Assembly: GCF_900182545.1 (NCBI RefSeq)
Contig: NZ_FXTJ01000002.1
Location: forward strand, 620,001 to 684,000
Length of the DNA stretch: 64,000 nucleotides
Source of the DNA: Geodermatophilus aquaeductus
GTDB taxonomy: Bacteria > Actinomycetota > Actinomycetes > Mycobacteriales > Geodermatophilaceae
Direction: 5' to 3'
The translations under genes were made by a program, and so were the position numbers. The notes below the pieces were generated by a model, which did no database searches, was not told where the DNA came from, and saw nothing but the letters and a program-made list of their open reading frames with translations. How positions within the stretch are numbered: position 1 is the first letter of the stretch; every line of letters begins with the position of its first letter. Below, piece by piece: positions 51,031 through 60,668 of this stretch.

Positions 51031-51103
51031 AGCCGACGGGGGGACTCGAACCCCCAACCGCCCGATTACAAGTCGGGTGCGCTACCAGTTGCGCCACGCC
51101 GGC
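51031..51103 (-). tRNA. tRNA-Thr (anticodon TGT)
   Basis: All stems can be drawn: acceptor GCCGGCG with CGTCGGC, D-stem GCGC/GCGC, anticodon stem CCCGA/TCGGG with loop CTTGTAA (anticodon TGT, reads ACA), T-stem GGGGG/CCCCC with loop TTCGAGT. Discriminator base U. CCA is not encoded. Confidence 0.97.
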
Positions 51104-51200
51104 GGGACACGGGAACACGTCCCGGGACAAGGATAGGGACAGCGCGGGTGACGACTCGGCGGCTCCGGTCCGGCCCCGGTCCGCGTGTCCCGGCCGGATC

Positions 51201-51920
51201 TCACACGAGCTTGGGGAAGGTGGTGAGGAGCGTCATGCCGACGGCCGCGAGGACGAGGCCGGTCCCGAGCAGCACCCACTGAGATCGGCGGCCCCGCACT
51301 CTGCCGGCCATCGCCATGAAGAAGAGGACGGCGGCGAAGAGCACCGTGAGAACCGTGTAGTTGTCGCTGCGCTGGTTGTTGACGAGAGCCGCCTCGAACC
51401 GGCCTGACGCCCGCTCGTCGGCCGCCGCGGCTGCCAGTCTCTCCGGCAGGACGTACGACGCCATGGCGAACGGGGAGTCAGGAGCGCCCTCGGAGGCGCC
51501 GCCCGCCGCGAGCCAGTCCCGGTGAGCGCTCGACAGGGGCTCGGGGAACCGTTCGACGAGGAACTCGCCCAGTTGCACCTCTCCCGCCCCTTCGGCGGCC
51601 ACCCACTGGGTCCACAGCCCGATGTGGTTGGACTGGCGCGCGTTCGCGGTGGCTTCGGAGCGAGCCGCCTCGATCCGGGTCGACGACGCCTCGCTGAAGG
51701 CGATCGACATGGCCCCGCCCCACTTGCTGGCCTGGAAGGCCGACCACGCGGTGAGGATCGTCGTCACCGCCAGCACCAGCACGGTGACGAGCTCCATCAC
51801 CCCGCCGGGGGTGTCCCGCGCCGCATCACGGCCGGCGGCCGTGCCGGTGTCCCCGGAACCGGAGCGGGAGCCGGATCCACCGTCCGCGACCTGGACGCCG
51901 TCCTCCGACGCTGACCTCAC
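51201..51920 (-). CDS. Three-TM membrane protein, DUF4337-like
   Basis: A 239-aa protein. After about 40 Gly/Ser-rich residues, TM1 (about 43-62) leads into LTAWSAFQASKWGGAMSIAF and an extracellular helical part with conserved NHIGLWTQW; TM2 and TM3 are near the C-terminus. The shape, TM then coiled region then two TMs, is like DUF4337 proteins. GTG start at 51920 with GGAGG six bases upstream. Function unknown. G+C is slightly lower than its neighbours. Confidence 0.75.
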   Translation of the reverse strand: MRSASEDGVQVADGGSGSRSGSGDTGTAAGRDAARDTPGGVMELVTVLVLAVTTILTAWSAFQASKWGGAMSIAFSEASSTRIEAARSEATANARQSNHIGLWTQWVAAEGAGEVQLGEFLVERFPEPLSSAHRDWLAAGGASEGAPDSPFAMASYVLPERLAAAAADERASGRFEAALVNNQRSDNYTVLTVLFAAVLFFMAMAGRVRGRRSQWVLLGTGLVLAAVGMTLLTTFPKLV

Positions 51921-52113
51921 GGCAGACCTCCGATCGGATCAGGGCGGCCCACCGTGCACGCGGATGCTGCCGATCTCATCCCCCCGACCGGGTGACCCAC
52001 GGGCGGCACGGCCGTCGCTGCGCAGGCCACTCGACGTCCCACCGGAGGCGTGCGGGCAGGACGGCATCACGACAGGGCTCGACCCACGGGCTCCTCCTGC
52101 CGATGCTGACGAC

Positions 52114-52407
52114 GTGGCACCGATCGACGACCAGGCCGGGCTCCTGCCGCTGGACCGGACCCAGCTGGACGCGCTGCGCGAGCACCTCGACGCCGTGATC
52201 GCGGCCGCGGGCTGCGACCGGACCCACCGCGCCACCGACGCGTGGGCGGCCGGGCACGGCATCGCCCTCGACCGCCTGCACGAGGGCCTGGAGGAGTACG
52301 GCGGCTTCTGCGACTGCGAGGTCGTGATGAACGTCGACCCGGTCGTCGTCTTCGACGAGCTCGTCGACGAGGTCGCTCAGGCGGCGTCGGGCCCCTCGGT
52401 CAGGTAG
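52114..52407 (+). CDS. DUF2695 protein
   Basis: A 97-aa soluble protein: TQLDALREHLDAVIAAAGCDRTHR and LEEYGGFCDCEVVMNVDP, the CDCE signature with three Cys that could bind metal. Matches DUF2695, function unknown. GTG start at 52114 chosen because it gives the family length; the frame is open well upstream. The 3' end overlaps the convergent membrane protein gene by 31 bases. Confidence 0.85.
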   Translation: MAPIDDQAGLLPLDRTQLDALREHLDAVIAAAGCDRTHRATDAWAAGHGIALDRLHEGLEEYGGFCDCEVVMNVDPVVVFDELVDEVAQAASGPSVR

Positions 52408-53090
52408 TCGGCCGGGTCGCTGCCCGGCAGCGGCCCCTCGGCCAGCCAGCGGGCGAAGCCGGCCGGGTCGCGGCGCTCGAGCTCGTCCAGGGCGTCCTGG
52501 CGGCGCCGGACGATCGACTGCCGCGCCGCCGGGTCGAGCCGGCCGGCCAGGGCCTCGGTCGTGGCCAGCCACTCGCGGCCCAGCGCGGCGGTGCTCAGCG
52601 TCGCCACCGGCGGCTGGAACGTCACCGTCCCGCCGGCCTCGGCGGGGCGGACGCCGCCCACCGGCCGCTGCGGCGCGGGCGCGGGGAGCCGCCCGCCGGC
52701 CGGCAGGTCGTCGGGCGCGACCGGCCGGACCGGGGTGCCGGCACGCAGCAGCCACAGCCCCAGCGCGCCGACGGCGAGGACGGCACCGGCCAGGGCGGTG
52801 AGCGCGGCACCGCCCAGGACCGCGGTGCCCGACAGGAACAGCAGCACGCCGATGGTCAGCGCGCCGGTGCGCCAGGCGGCCTCCAGCGGCGTCCGCCGCG
52901 GGGGCCCGTCGGCCTCGGCCAGGGACTCGCGGGCCACCCCGCCGGCCAGGCAGGCGGTGACGACCGCGGCCAGGCCCACGGCGAGCAGCCCGGGGGGCCG
53001 CAGGGCGAGGCCGCCGATCCCGGCCACCGCGAGCGCGGTCAGGGCGGCGAGGCCCACGAGCAGGCGGGCGGGCAGACCTCGGGTCGACAC
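52377..53090 (-). CDS. Membrane protein of unknown function
   Basis: A 237-aa protein with about four hydrophobic helices in residues 10-135, then a Pro-rich linker and a helical soluble C-terminus (LGREWLATTEALAGRLDPAAR). I do not recognise it. GTG start at 53090 with GGAGG six bases upstream. Two strong hairpins lie in the leader (53105-53159). Confidence 0.75.
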   Translation of the reverse strand: MSTRGLPARLLVGLAALTALAVAGIGGLALRPPGLLAVGLAAVVTACLAGGVARESLAEADGPPRRTPLEAAWRTGALTIGVLLFLSGTAVLGGAALTALAGAVLAVGALGLWLLRAGTPVRPVAPDDLPAGGRLPAPAPQRPVGGVRPAEAGGTVTFQPPVATLSTAALGREWLATTEALAGRLDPAARQSIVRRRQDALDELERRDPAGFARWLAEGPLPGSDPADYLTEGPDAA

Positions 53091-53104
53091 GAGCAGCCTC
53101 CGGG

Positions 53105-53159
53105 GGAGCAGGCCGGGCAGGAGGGCCGGCCTGCTCCGGGGGGAGCGACCGGGCTCCCC
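53105..53159. promoter_or_regulatory. Double hairpin between divergent genes
   Basis: GGAGCAGGCCGG pairs exactly with CCGGCCTGCTCC (53105-53116/53126-53137), then GGGGAGC with GCTCCCC (53140-53146/53153-53159). They precede both the minus-strand gene and the FetB-like gene and could be attenuators or protein sites. Confidence 0.45.
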
Positions 53160-53240
53160 CTCTACCCCGCGACCGTCCCCTCGCACACCGTGGTCGGCGT
53201 GTCGCAGGCCGCGGCGGGGCGGACGGCAGGATCGGCGCCC

Positions 53241-54017
53241 GTGGGGACCTCCGTCGTCGAGCTCGGCCCGCGGCTGGCCGTCGTCCTGGTGCTGCTCACC
53301 GCCCTGGCGGCGGCGGGCGGGCGGCTGTCCGGACTGGGCCAGGAGCGGCCGGTGGTCGTCGCGGCGCTGCGGGCCACCGCGCAGCTGGCGGCGGTGTCGG
53401 CGGTGCTGGTGGTCGTCGTCCGCTCGCTGTGGCTGTCGGCGGCCTTCGCGCTGCTCATGGTCACGGTCGCGGCGGTCACGGCGGCCGGGCGGGTGAGCGG
53501 CCTGCCGCTGCGGGCGCCCGGCGCGTCCCGCCGGGTGGCGGCCGCGGCCCTGGCGGTCGCCGGCGGCGCGGCGCCCGTGGTCGCGCTGGTCCTGGCCAGC
53601 GGGACGGTGCCGCTGCGCGGCGAGGCGGTCATCCCGATCGTCGGCATCCTCGTCGGCGGCGCGATGACGGCGACGTCCCTGGCCGGCCGGCGGCTGCGGG
53701 AGGAGCTGACCACCCGCCGCGGGGAGGTGGAGGCGGCGCTGGCGCTGGGCCTGCTCCCCCGCGACGCCGTCCTCGAGGTCGCCCGGCCGTCGGCGGCCAC
53801 CGCACTCCTGCCGCCGCTGGACCAGACCCGCACCGTGGGCCTGGTGACCCTGCCCGGCGCCTACGTGGGCGTGCTGCTCGGCGGCGGCAGCCCGCTGGCC
53901 GCCGGCGCCGCGCAGCTGCTGGTCCTGCTCGGGCTGCTGGCCGTCGAGGTCGCGGCTATCTGGCTGGTCACCGAGCTCGTCGCCCGCGGGCGGGTGCTGT
54001 CCGGCCTCCCTCGCTGA
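53241..54017 (+). CDS. FetB/UPF0014-type ABC permease
   Basis: A 258-aa membrane protein with seven helices. RATAQLAAVSAVLVVVV and the strongly conserved PIVGILVGGAMTATSLAGRRL followed by TTRRGEVEAALALG, then PLDQTRTVGLVTLPGAYVGVLLGG match FetB, the permease of an iron (and possibly other metal) exporter. No FetA ATPase is beside it, which is unusual. GTG start at 53241. The function call is by family only. Confidence 0.88.
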   Translation: MGTSVVELGPRLAVVLVLLTALAAAGGRLSGLGQERPVVVAALRATAQLAAVSAVLVVVVRSLWLSAAFALLMVTVAAVTAAGRVSGLPLRAPGASRRVAAAALAVAGGAAPVVALVLASGTVPLRGEAVIPIVGILVGGAMTATSLAGRRLREELTTRRGEVEAALALGLLPRDAVLEVARPSAATALLPPLDQTRTVGLVTLPGAYVGVLLGGGSPLAAGAAQLLVLLGLLAVEVAAIWLVTELVARGRVLSGLPR

Positions 54018-54122
54018 GCGCCCCCAGACACCTCACAGGCGCTCCCCAGGGCCCCGCCAGACCCCGGGCCGATGGTGGTCCCCAGAGCGGCGGACGACCG
54101 CCCAGGAGGAGGACCACCGACA

Positions 54123-55403
54123 GTGAACGGACACCCGTACCCCGACCCGGCGCAGCCCCAGCCGCAGCCGCAGCCGACCGGGGCGACCCCGGGGTGGACC
54201 CCGCCGCCGTCCGCCGGCTCCTGGTACCCGCCGGCCGCCCCCGCGACGGCGACCCTGCCGCCGCTGGCGCCTCCCCCGGTCCCGGCTCCGGAGACGCGGC
54301 GCGCCGGGCGGCTGCGGATCGGCGTCGCCGGCCTGCTGGCCGGCGCCCTCATCGGCGGCGGGACCGGAGCCGGCGTCGTCGCCCTCACCGACGGCGGCGG
54401 CAGCGGCACCGGCACGACCCCCTCGGCGCAGTCGGTGGTCATCACCGACCCCGAGAACGCGACCGCGGTGACCGCCGCCGCCGCGAAGGCCTCGCCCAGC
54501 GTGGTCACCGTCTACGTCACCAGCGGCTCCGGCTCCGGCAGCGGCTCGGGCGTCGTGCTCTCCGCCGACGGCTACGTCCTCACCAACAACCACGTCGTCA
54601 CGCTCGACAGCAGCACCGACGGGGCGACGGTGCAGGTGCGCACCTCCGACGGCACGCTCTACGACGCGACCGTCGTCGGCACCGACCCGACGTCGGACCT
54701 CGCCGTCATCCGGCTGCAGGACGCCAGTGACCTCACCCCGGCCACCTTCGCCGACTCCGACGACGTGCAGGTCGGCGACCTCGCCGTCGCGATCGGTGCG
54801 CCGCTCGGCCTGTCCGACACCGTCACCGACGGGATCATCAGCGCCACCGACCGCGCGGTGGCCACCGGCTCCACCCAGGACGACGCCACGGTCATCGACG
54901 CCCTGCAGACCGACGCCGCCATCAACCCCGGCAACTCCGGCGGCGCGCTCGTCGACGGGGCGGGCGAGGTCGTGGGCATCAACACCGCGATCGCCTCGGT
55001 GGCCTCCGGGGCGCCCGGCTCGTCGTCGCAGAGCGGCAACATCGGCGTCGGCTTCGCGATCCCGAGCAACACGGCGAAGCGGATCGCCGACGAGATCGTG
55101 CAGACCGGCTCGGCCACCCACGCCGTCCTCGGGGTCAACGCCCAGACCGCCGGCGGCAGCGCCTCCGGCGAGGTCGGCACCGGCGCGCAGGTCGTCCAGG
55201 TCCAGCCCGGCGGTGCCGCCGAGGACGCCGGGCTCCAGGCCGGCGACGTCGTGACCGCGGTCGGCGACCGGGTGGTCACCAGCTCCACCGAGCTCACCGC
55301 CGCCATCCGCAGCTCCGCCCCCGGCGACACGGTGCAGCTGACCGTCCAGCGCGGCGGGCGGACGACCACCGTCGAGGTGACCCTCGGCAGCAGCGCGGGC
55401 TGA
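54123..55403 (+). CDS. HtrA-like trypsin/PDZ serine protease
   Basis: A 426-aa membrane-anchored protease. Cytoplasmic Pro-rich residues 1-60, TM about 63-88, then protease with His157 (TNNHVV), Asp192 (TSDLAV) and Ser272 (PGNSGGALV), and a PDZ domain (about 335-420). Same build as mycobacterial PepD/HtrA and Streptomyces HtrA. It cleaves misfolded or envelope proteins outside. GTG start at 54123 with AGGAGGAGG upstream. An IR just after the stop may terminate it. Confidence 0.93.
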   Translation: MNGHPYPDPAQPQPQPQPTGATPGWTPPPSAGSWYPPAAPATATLPPLAPPPVPAPETRRAGRLRIGVAGLLAGALIGGGTGAGVVALTDGGGSGTGTTPSAQSVVITDPENATAVTAAAAKASPSVVTVYVTSGSGSGSGSGVVLSADGYVLTNNHVVTLDSSTDGATVQVRTSDGTLYDATVVGTDPTSDLAVIRLQDASDLTPATFADSDDVQVGDLAVAIGAPLGLSDTVTDGIISATDRAVATGSTQDDATVIDALQTDAAINPGNSGGALVDGAGEVVGINTAIASVASGAPGSSSQSGNIGVGFAIPSNTAKRIADEIVQTGSATHAVLGVNAQTAGGSASGEVGTGAQVVQVQPGGAAEDAGLQAGDVVTAVGDRVVTSSTELTAAIRSSAPGDTVQLTVQRGGRTTTVEVTLGSSAG

Positions 55404-55421
55404 CTCTCCGCTGCCCGGGAT

Positions 55422-55457
55422 GACACCCTCCTCCGCCTCTAGGCTGGGGAGGGTGTC
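55422..55457. promoter_or_regulatory. Inverted repeat over the start of the DUF445 gene
   Basis: GACACCCTCC (55422-55431) pairs with GGAGGGTGTC (55448-55457). The right arm contains the GTG start codon of the DUF445 gene; the TAGGCT box lies in the loop. Either the HtrA terminator or a promoter-level site. Confidence 0.55.
55440..55445 (+). promoter_or_regulatory. Putative -10 box (TAGGCT) of DUF445 transcript
   Basis: TAGGCT, seven bases, then the GTG at 55453. Confidence 0.45.
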
Positions 55458-56727
55458 GTCCCTGAGCGCCCCGCTGGCCTCCTCGCTCGACGACCCGGAG
55501 CGCGCCGCCGGTCTGCGGCGCATGAAGCGACTGGCCACCAGCCTCTTCCTGGTGGCCGCGGTGGTCTTCCTCGGGTGCGTGCTGCTCGGCGACGAGGCCG
55601 GCCCCTGGGTCGGCTACGTGCGGGCCACCGCCGAGGCCTCGATGGTGGGCGCGCTGGCCGACTGGTTCGCCGTCACCGCCCTGTTCCGGCACCCGCTGCG
55701 GATCCCGATCCCGCACACCGCGATCATCCCGCGCAAGAAGGACCAGATCGGCGCGAGCCTCGGCGCGTTCGTCGAGGAGAACTTCCTGACCCGCGCCGTC
55801 GTCGAGGACAAGCTGGCCACCGTCGACGTGCCCGGCCGGATCGGGGACTTCCTCGCCGCACCCGGCCGCGCCGAGCGGCTGGCCGGCGACGCCGCCGCCG
55901 CGCTGGCCGGCCTCACCGACCTGCTGCGCGACGACGACGTGCAGGAGGCGGTGTCGGGCCTGGTCGACCGCAAGCTGCACGAGACGCCGGCCGCGCCGGT
56001 GCTCGCCCGGGTGCTGGAGCTGGTGGTCGACGGCGACCGGCACCAGGAGGTGCTCTCGGCGGCGCTGCGCTACCTCGCCCGCTTCCTGGAGGAGAACCGG
56101 ATCGTCTTCCGCGCCCAGCTGGGCGACGCCTCGCCCTCCTGGGTGCCCGACTGGGTCGACGACCGGGTCTTCGACCGCGTCCTGGCCGGCGTGCTGCGCT
56201 TCCTGGACGAGGTCGGCGCCTCCCGCGACCACGAGCTGCGGCGGGTCTACGACGCCCGGCTGCGCACGTACGTGCACCAGTTGCGCACCGACCCCGACAC
56301 CGCCGCGCGGGTCGAGGCGTTCAAGAAGGAGCTGCTGGAGCACCCGGCGGTGCGCACCTGGTCCTCGTCGCTGTGGACCAACGCCAAGACGGCGTTCCTC
56401 ACCGCCGCCGCCGACCCGGACTCCGAGCTGCGGGCCCGGGTCATCGGCTTCATCCGCGACGGCGCCCGGATGCTGAGGACCGACGAGCGGGTGCGCGAGC
56501 GGGTGCAGCGGCAGTCGGTGCGCGTGGCCGGCTACCTGGTCGAGCGCTTCGCCACCGACGTCGCCGACGTCGTCGGCACCACGGTGGCGCGCTGGGACAC
56601 CGAGGAGACCAGCCGGCGCATCGAGCTGCAGGTTGGCCGCGACCTGCAGTTCATCCGCATCAACGGCACCGTCGTCGGCGGCCTGGCCGGGCTGGTCATC
56701 TACACCGTCGCCCAGCTGCTGGGCTGA
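55453..56727 (+). CDS. DUF445 membrane protein
   Basis: A 424-aa protein of the DUF445 family: TM1 near 30-50, then EASMVGALADWFAVTALFRHPL and PHTAIIPRKKDQIGASLG, which are the family signature, a long helical middle and a C-terminal TM (GTVVGGLAGLVIYTVAQLLG). Function unknown; related YjiN-type. GTG start by the -10 box; an ATG at 55420 would begin inside the inverted repeat. Convergent with the DUF985 gene. Confidence 0.9.
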   Translation: MSSLSAPLASSLDDPERAAGLRRMKRLATSLFLVAAVVFLGCVLLGDEAGPWVGYVRATAEASMVGALADWFAVTALFRHPLRIPIPHTAIIPRKKDQIGASLGAFVEENFLTRAVVEDKLATVDVPGRIGDFLAAPGRAERLAGDAAAALAGLTDLLRDDDVQEAVSGLVDRKLHETPAAPVLARVLELVVDGDRHQEVLSAALRYLARFLEENRIVFRAQLGDASPSWVPDWVDDRVFDRVLAGVLRFLDEVGASRDHELRRVYDARLRTYVHQLRTDPDTAARVEAFKKELLEHPAVRTWSSSLWTNAKTAFLTAAADPDSELRARVIGFIRDGARMLRTDERVRERVQRQSVRVAGYLVERFATDVADVVGTTVARWDTEETSRRIELQVGRDLQFIRINGTVVGGLAGLVIYTVAQLLG

Positions 56728-56729
56728 GC

Positions 56730-57113
56730 TCAGGCGAGGCGGAACCCACTCCACTCGAAGCCGGGCGAGACGACGCAGGTGACCAGGACCTCCGTGCCGG
56801 CCGGCTCGGTCGCCTGCCACGTCCCGGCCGGCACGAGCACCTGGACGACGTCACGCCCCAGCACCCGGCGCTCGGGGTCGGCCGCGGGAGCGGGAGCCAG
56901 CAGCAGCGGCAGCTCGCCGGGGCCGTGCCACAGCCACAGCTCGTCGGCGTCGACGGCGTGCCAGGCCGAGCGCTCCCCCGGCGCGAGCAGGAAGAGGATC
57001 GCGCTCGCGGCCGGACGGCCGCCGACCGTGGCGGGCGCGGTCCACGTCCGCCGGTACCAGCCGCCCTCGGGGTGCGGCTCCAGCCCGAGCCGGGCCGCGG
57101 TCCCGGGGATCAG
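56730..57113 (-). CDS. DUF985 cupin protein
   Basis: A 127-aa cupin: [14 protein letters not shown] near the N-terminus, then [24 protein letters not shown] and [14 protein letters not shown], the DUF985 pattern. The start is probably a CTG at 57113, whose CTGA overlaps the rlmB stop, since no ATG/GTG is available in front of the conserved part. Function unknown; the family is widespread. It is the last gene of the carD-to-rlmB run. Confidence 0.85.
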   Translation of the reverse strand: MIPGTAARLGLEPHPEGGWYRRTWTAPATVGGRPAASAILFLLAPGERSAWHAVDADELWLWHGPGELPLLLAPAPAADPERRVLGRDVVQVLVPAGTWQATEPAGTEVLVTCVVSPGFEWSGFRLA

Positions 57114-58069
57114 CCGCGCGCCTGGGCGGCCGCGTAGAGGGCGATGCTCGCCGCGACGCTGACGTTGAGCGACTCGGTGTCGCGGGCGATCGGGATGCGG
57201 ACGACGACGTCGCAGCGCTCGCGCACCAGCCGCGAGAGCCCTGCCCCCTCCGCGCCGACGACGAGGGCCACCGGGTCGGCCAGGCCGTCGTAGTCGCCCA
57301 GGTCGATGTCGCCGTCGCCGGCCAGGCCCACCGTCTGCAGCCCGGCGTCCTGGTAGGAGGCGAGTGCGCGGGCGAGGTTGACCGCGCGGGCCACCGGCAG
57401 CCTGGCGGCCGCGCCGGCGCTGGTGCGCCAGGCCGAGGCGGTCATGCCGACCGAGCGGCGCTGCGGCACGACGACGCCGTGCGCGGCGAACGCGGCCGCC
57501 GAGCGCACCACGGCGCCGAGGTTGCGGGGGTCGGTGACGCCGTCCATGGCGACGACCAGCGGCGGGCGGCCGGAGTCGCGGGCGACGTCGAGCAGGTCGT
57601 CGGGGTGGGCGTACTCGTAGGGCGGGACCTGCAGGCCGATGCCCTGGTGCAGCGCGCCGTTGGACATCCGGTCGAACTCGGCCTTGCCCACCTCGAGCAG
57701 CGGCAGACCGCGGTCGCCGGCCAGGTGCAGCGCCTCGGTGATCCGCTCGTCGGTCGCCGTGCGGGTGTCCCCCGTGACGACGTAGAGCGCGGTGGCCGGG
57801 ATGTGCGCGCGCAGCGCCTCGACGACGGGGTTGCGGCCGAGCAGCAGCTCCGGCGTCTCCTCGGCGCGCTGGCGGCTGCGGTCGCGCTCGGCCCGGCGGC
57901 GGGCGTCGGCCTGGGCCTTGCGCTGCGCCGGGTGGCCCTTGCGCATCTCGGCCGGCGGGGTCGCCCCCCGGCCGGCGAGCGAGCGGCGGTTCTTGCCGCC
58001 GGTGCCGGCGGTGGCGGTCTTCTTGCCGGCACCGCTCGTGCGGCCGCGGCGCTGGCTGTTGCCGGCCAT
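57110..58069 (-). CDS. rlmB: 23S rRNA (guanosine-2'-O)-methyltransferase RlmB (SpoU/TrmH type)
   Basis: A 319-aa rRNA 2'-O-methyltransferase. About 70 basic N-terminal residues (rRNA binding or nucleolar-like Lys/Arg tail), then the substrate-binding domain ([15 protein letters not shown]) and the SPOUT domain with [36 protein letters not shown] and [19 protein letters not shown], the knot motifs. ATG start one base into the cysS stop. Order carD-ispD-ispF-cysS-rlmB is the same as in M. tuberculosis. Confidence 0.95.
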   Translation of the reverse strand: MAGNSQRRGRTSGAGKKTATAGTGGKNRRSLAGRGATPPAEMRKGHPAQRKAQADARRRAERDRSRQRAEETPELLLGRNPVVEALRAHIPATALYVVTGDTRTATDERITEALHLAGDRGLPLLEVGKAEFDRMSNGALHQGIGLQVPPYEYAHPDDLLDVARDSGRPPLVVAMDGVTDPRNLGAVVRSAAAFAAHGVVVPQRRSVGMTASAWRTSAGAAARLPVARAVNLARALASYQDAGLQTVGLAGDGDIDLGDYDGLADPVALVVGAEGAGLSRLVRERCDVVVRIPIARDTESLNVSVAASIALYAAAQARG

Positions 58070-59472
58070 CAGCGGGTCAGCTCCCATCGGGGTCCCTGCG
58101 GGGTGTCCTCGACCTGCACGCCGAGGGCGGTGAGCTGGTCGCGCAGCGTGTCGGCCGCCGCGTAGTCCTTGCGGGCGCGGGCGGCCTGCCGCTGCTCGAG
58201 CGCCAGGCGCACGAGGCCGTCGGTGACCCCGGCCAGCCGGTCGTCGGTGCCGCCGCCGGCCGCCCAGTGCGGGTCGAGCGGGTCGAGCCCGAGGACGCCG
58301 AGCATGCCGCGCACCGCGCCGAGCGCCTCGGCCGTCGCGGCGTCGTCGCCGTCGGCCAGGGCGGTGTTGCCGGCCCGGACCACCTCGTGCACGACCGCGA
58401 CGGCGGCCGGCGTGCCCAGGTCGTCGTCCATCGCCTCGCGGAAGGCCGGGGGCAGCCTGGTCGGGACGTCCCGGCCGGCCCGCTCGGCGGCGCGGTGCAC
58501 GAAGGACTCGATCCGGCGGTAGGCGGCGCCGGCCTCGGCCAGCGCGGCGTCGGTGAACTCCACCGTCGACCGGTAGTGCGGCGCGACGAGGTAGTAGCGG
58601 AGCTCGACCGGCCGCACCCGGCGGACCACCTCGTCGACCAGCGCGGTGTTGCCCAGCGACTTGCTCATCTTCTCGCCGCCGAGGGTCACCCAGCCGTTGT
58701 GCATCCAGTACCGGGCGAACGGGTCGCCGGCGGCGCGCGACTGGGCCTGCTCGTTCTCGTGGTGCGGGAAGCGCAGGTCCAGGCCGCCGCCGTGGATGTC
58801 GAACTCCGGGCCGAGGTAGCGCCCGGCCATCGCCGAGCACTCCAGGTGCCAGCCGGGCCGGCCGCGACCCCAGGGCGTGGGCCAGCTGGCGGTCTCGGGC
58901 TCGCCGGGCTTGACGGCCTTCCACAGCGCGAAGTCGCGCGGGTCGCGCTTGCGGTCGTCGGTGTCGGTGTCGGCGGCGGGCTCGAGGTCCTCGACCCGCT
59001 GCCGGGTCAGCGCGCCGTACTCGGGGAAGGACCGGACGTCGAAGTACACGTCGCCGTCGGCCGCGTACGCGTGCCCGCGCTCGATGAGCCGCTCCATGAG
59101 CATGACCATGTCCGGGACGTGCCCGGTCGCGCGCGGCTCGTAGGTGGGCGGCAGGACGCCGAGGACGTCGTAGGCGCGGGTGCAGGCCAGCTCGTTGGTG
59201 TACGCCCAGGCCCACCACGGCACGCCGTGCTCGCCGGCCTTGGTGAGGATCTTGTCGTCGATGTCGGTGACGTTGCGGACGTAGGTGACCTCGAGGCCGC
59301 TCGCGGTCAGCCACCGGCGCAGGACGTCGAAGGCGACGGCGGCGCGCACGTGCCCGACGTGCGGCGGTCCCTGCACGGTGAGCCCGCACACGTACACGGA
59401 GGCCTGCCCGGGACGCAGGGGCGTGAACTCCCGGACCGCGCGCGCGGCCGTGTCGTGGAGGCGGAGGGTCAC
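58069..59472 (-). CDS. cysS: Cysteinyl-tRNA synthetase
   Basis: A 467-aa class I synthetase charging tRNA-Cys. Zinc ligand Cys29 in [13 protein letters not shown]-type PHVGHV (37-42), WHLECSAM and [15 protein letters not shown] with further zinc ligands, KMSKS present as [14 protein letters not shown] start overlaps the ispF stop. It is normal in length and intact. Confidence 0.97.
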   Translation of the reverse strand: MTLRLHDTAARAVREFTPLRPGQASVYVCGLTVQGPPHVGHVRAAVAFDVLRRWLTASGLEVTYVRNVTDIDDKILTKAGEHGVPWWAWAYTNELACTRAYDVLGVLPPTYEPRATGHVPDMVMLMERLIERGHAYAADGDVYFDVRSFPEYGALTRQRVEDLEPAADTDTDDRKRDPRDFALWKAVKPGEPETASWPTPWGRGRPGWHLECSAMAGRYLGPEFDIHGGGLDLRFPHHENEQAQSRAAGDPFARYWMHNGWVTLGGEKMSKSLGNTALVDEVVRRVRPVELRYYLVAPHYRSTVEFTDAALAEAGAAYRRIESFVHRAAERAGRDVPTRLPPAFREAMDDDLGTPAAVAVVHEVVRAGNTALADGDDAATAEALGAVRGMLGVLGLDPLDPHWAAGGGTDDRLAGVTDGLVRLALEQRQAARARKDYAAADTLRDQLTALGVQVEDTPQGPRWELTR

Positions 59473-59969
59473 TGCGGGGAGTCTACGGAACCCGCCCGGA
59501 CCACCAGGGCCGTCGCCACCGCTGCCCGGCCCTCGCCGCGGCCGACCAGCCCCAGCCCGTCGGTGGTGGTGGCCGTGACGCTGACCGGGGCGCCCAGGGC
59601 CGCCGACAGTGCCGCCTCCGCCTCGGCCCGGCGCGGGCCGAGCTTCGGGGTGGGCGACACCAGCTGGACGGCGGCGTTGCCGACCCGCCAGCCGGCGGTG
59701 GCCAGCGTCTCCCGGACGTGCTCGAGGACGGCGACGCCGCGGGCGCCGGCCCAGCGCGGGTCGTCGGTGCCGAGCAGCCCGCCGATGTCGCCGAGGCCGG
59801 CGGCCGACAGCACCGCGTCGGTGAGGGCGTGGGCGACGACGTCGCCGTCGGAGTGCCCGGCGCAGCCGTCGGCGCCGGGCCAGGACAGGCCGGCCAGCCA
59901 GCACTCGCGGCCGGCCTCGACCGGGTGGACGTCGACGCCGAGGCCGATGCGCGGCAGCTCGGCGCTCAC
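59469..59969 (-). CDS. ispF: 2-C-methyl-D-erythritol 2,4-cyclodiphosphate synthase
   Basis: A 166-aa enzyme of the MEP isoprenoid pathway, forming the cyclodiphosphate with release of [11 protein letters not shown] gives the zinc ligands Asp and His, and [18 protein letters not shown] and ATTTDGLG are conserved. GTG start overlaps the ispD stop by four bases. Often bifunctional with ispD; here separate. Confidence 0.97.
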   Translation of the reverse strand: MSAELPRIGLGVDVHPVEAGRECWLAGLSWPGADGCAGHSDGDVVAHALTDAVLSAAGLGDIGGLLGTDDPRWAGARGVAVLEHVRETLATAGWRVGNAAVQLVSPTPKLGPRRAEAEAALSAALGAPVSVTATTTDGLGLVGRGEGRAAVATALVVRAGSVDSPQ

Positions 59970-60628
59970 CGGGCGGCCAGCATCTCGGCGACGCGCAGGT
60001 CGTGCGGCACGGTGACCTTCGCGGCGCGCTCGTCGCCGGCCACGGTGGTCACGGGGATGCCGGACGCGCGGACCACGGCGGCGTCGTCGGTGAGCTCCGC
60101 GCCGAGCGGCAGGCCCGCGTACCCGTCGGCGAGCACGACGCGGGAGAAGCCCTGCGGGGTCTGCACCCGGCGCAGGGCGGCACGGTCGGGGGCCGCCGTC
60201 ACCGTGCCCTCGGCGTCCACCACCACGGTCGTGTCGACGACGGGCAGCACCGGGACGACGGCGAGCGCGCCGGCGGCCAGTGCGGCGAGGACGCGGGCCA
60301 CCACGTCCGGCGGGGTCAGCGGGCGGGCGGCGTCGTGGACCAGGACGGCGTCGACGCCGGGGCCGACGGCCGCCAGCGCGGCGCGCACCGACGCGGTGCG
60401 GGTGGCACCGCCCTCCACGAGGCGGACCCGGCTGGGCAGCGCGGCCGCGAACTGGTCGTGCTCGGCGGCGGGGACCGCGACGACGACCTCGTCGACACCG
60501 CCGGCGAGGAGAGTGTCGACCGCCCAGGCGACGAGCGGGCGGCCGGCGAGGTCGACCAGCGCCTTGGGCCTGTCGGCCCCCAGACGCGAACCACTCCCGG
60601 CCGCTGCGACGATGCCGGCAGCGGACAC
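59966..60628 (-). CDS. ispD: 2-C-methyl-D-erythritol 4-phosphate cytidylyltransferase
   Basis: A 220-aa enzyme that makes CDP-methylerythritol in the MEP pathway. The nucleotide-binding [19 protein letters not shown] (residues 6-24), [10 protein letters not shown] and QTPQGFSR are conserved. GTG start at 60628, 40 bases after the carD stop, so carD probably shares the transcript. Confidence 0.97.
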   Translation of the reverse strand: MSAAGIVAAAGSGSRLGADRPKALVDLAGRPLVAWAVDTLLAGGVDEVVVAVPAAEHDQFAAALPSRVRLVEGGATRTASVRAALAAVGPGVDAVLVHDAARPLTPPDVVARVLAALAAGALAVVPVLPVVDTTVVVDAEGTVTAAPDRAALRRVQTPQGFSRVVLADGYAGLPLGAELTDDAAVVRASGIPVTTVAGDERAAKVTVPHDLRVAEMLAAR

Positions 60629-60668
60629 GGGAGCGGTCCGGTGGTACGAGGGTGCGAGGGTGCGGGGC

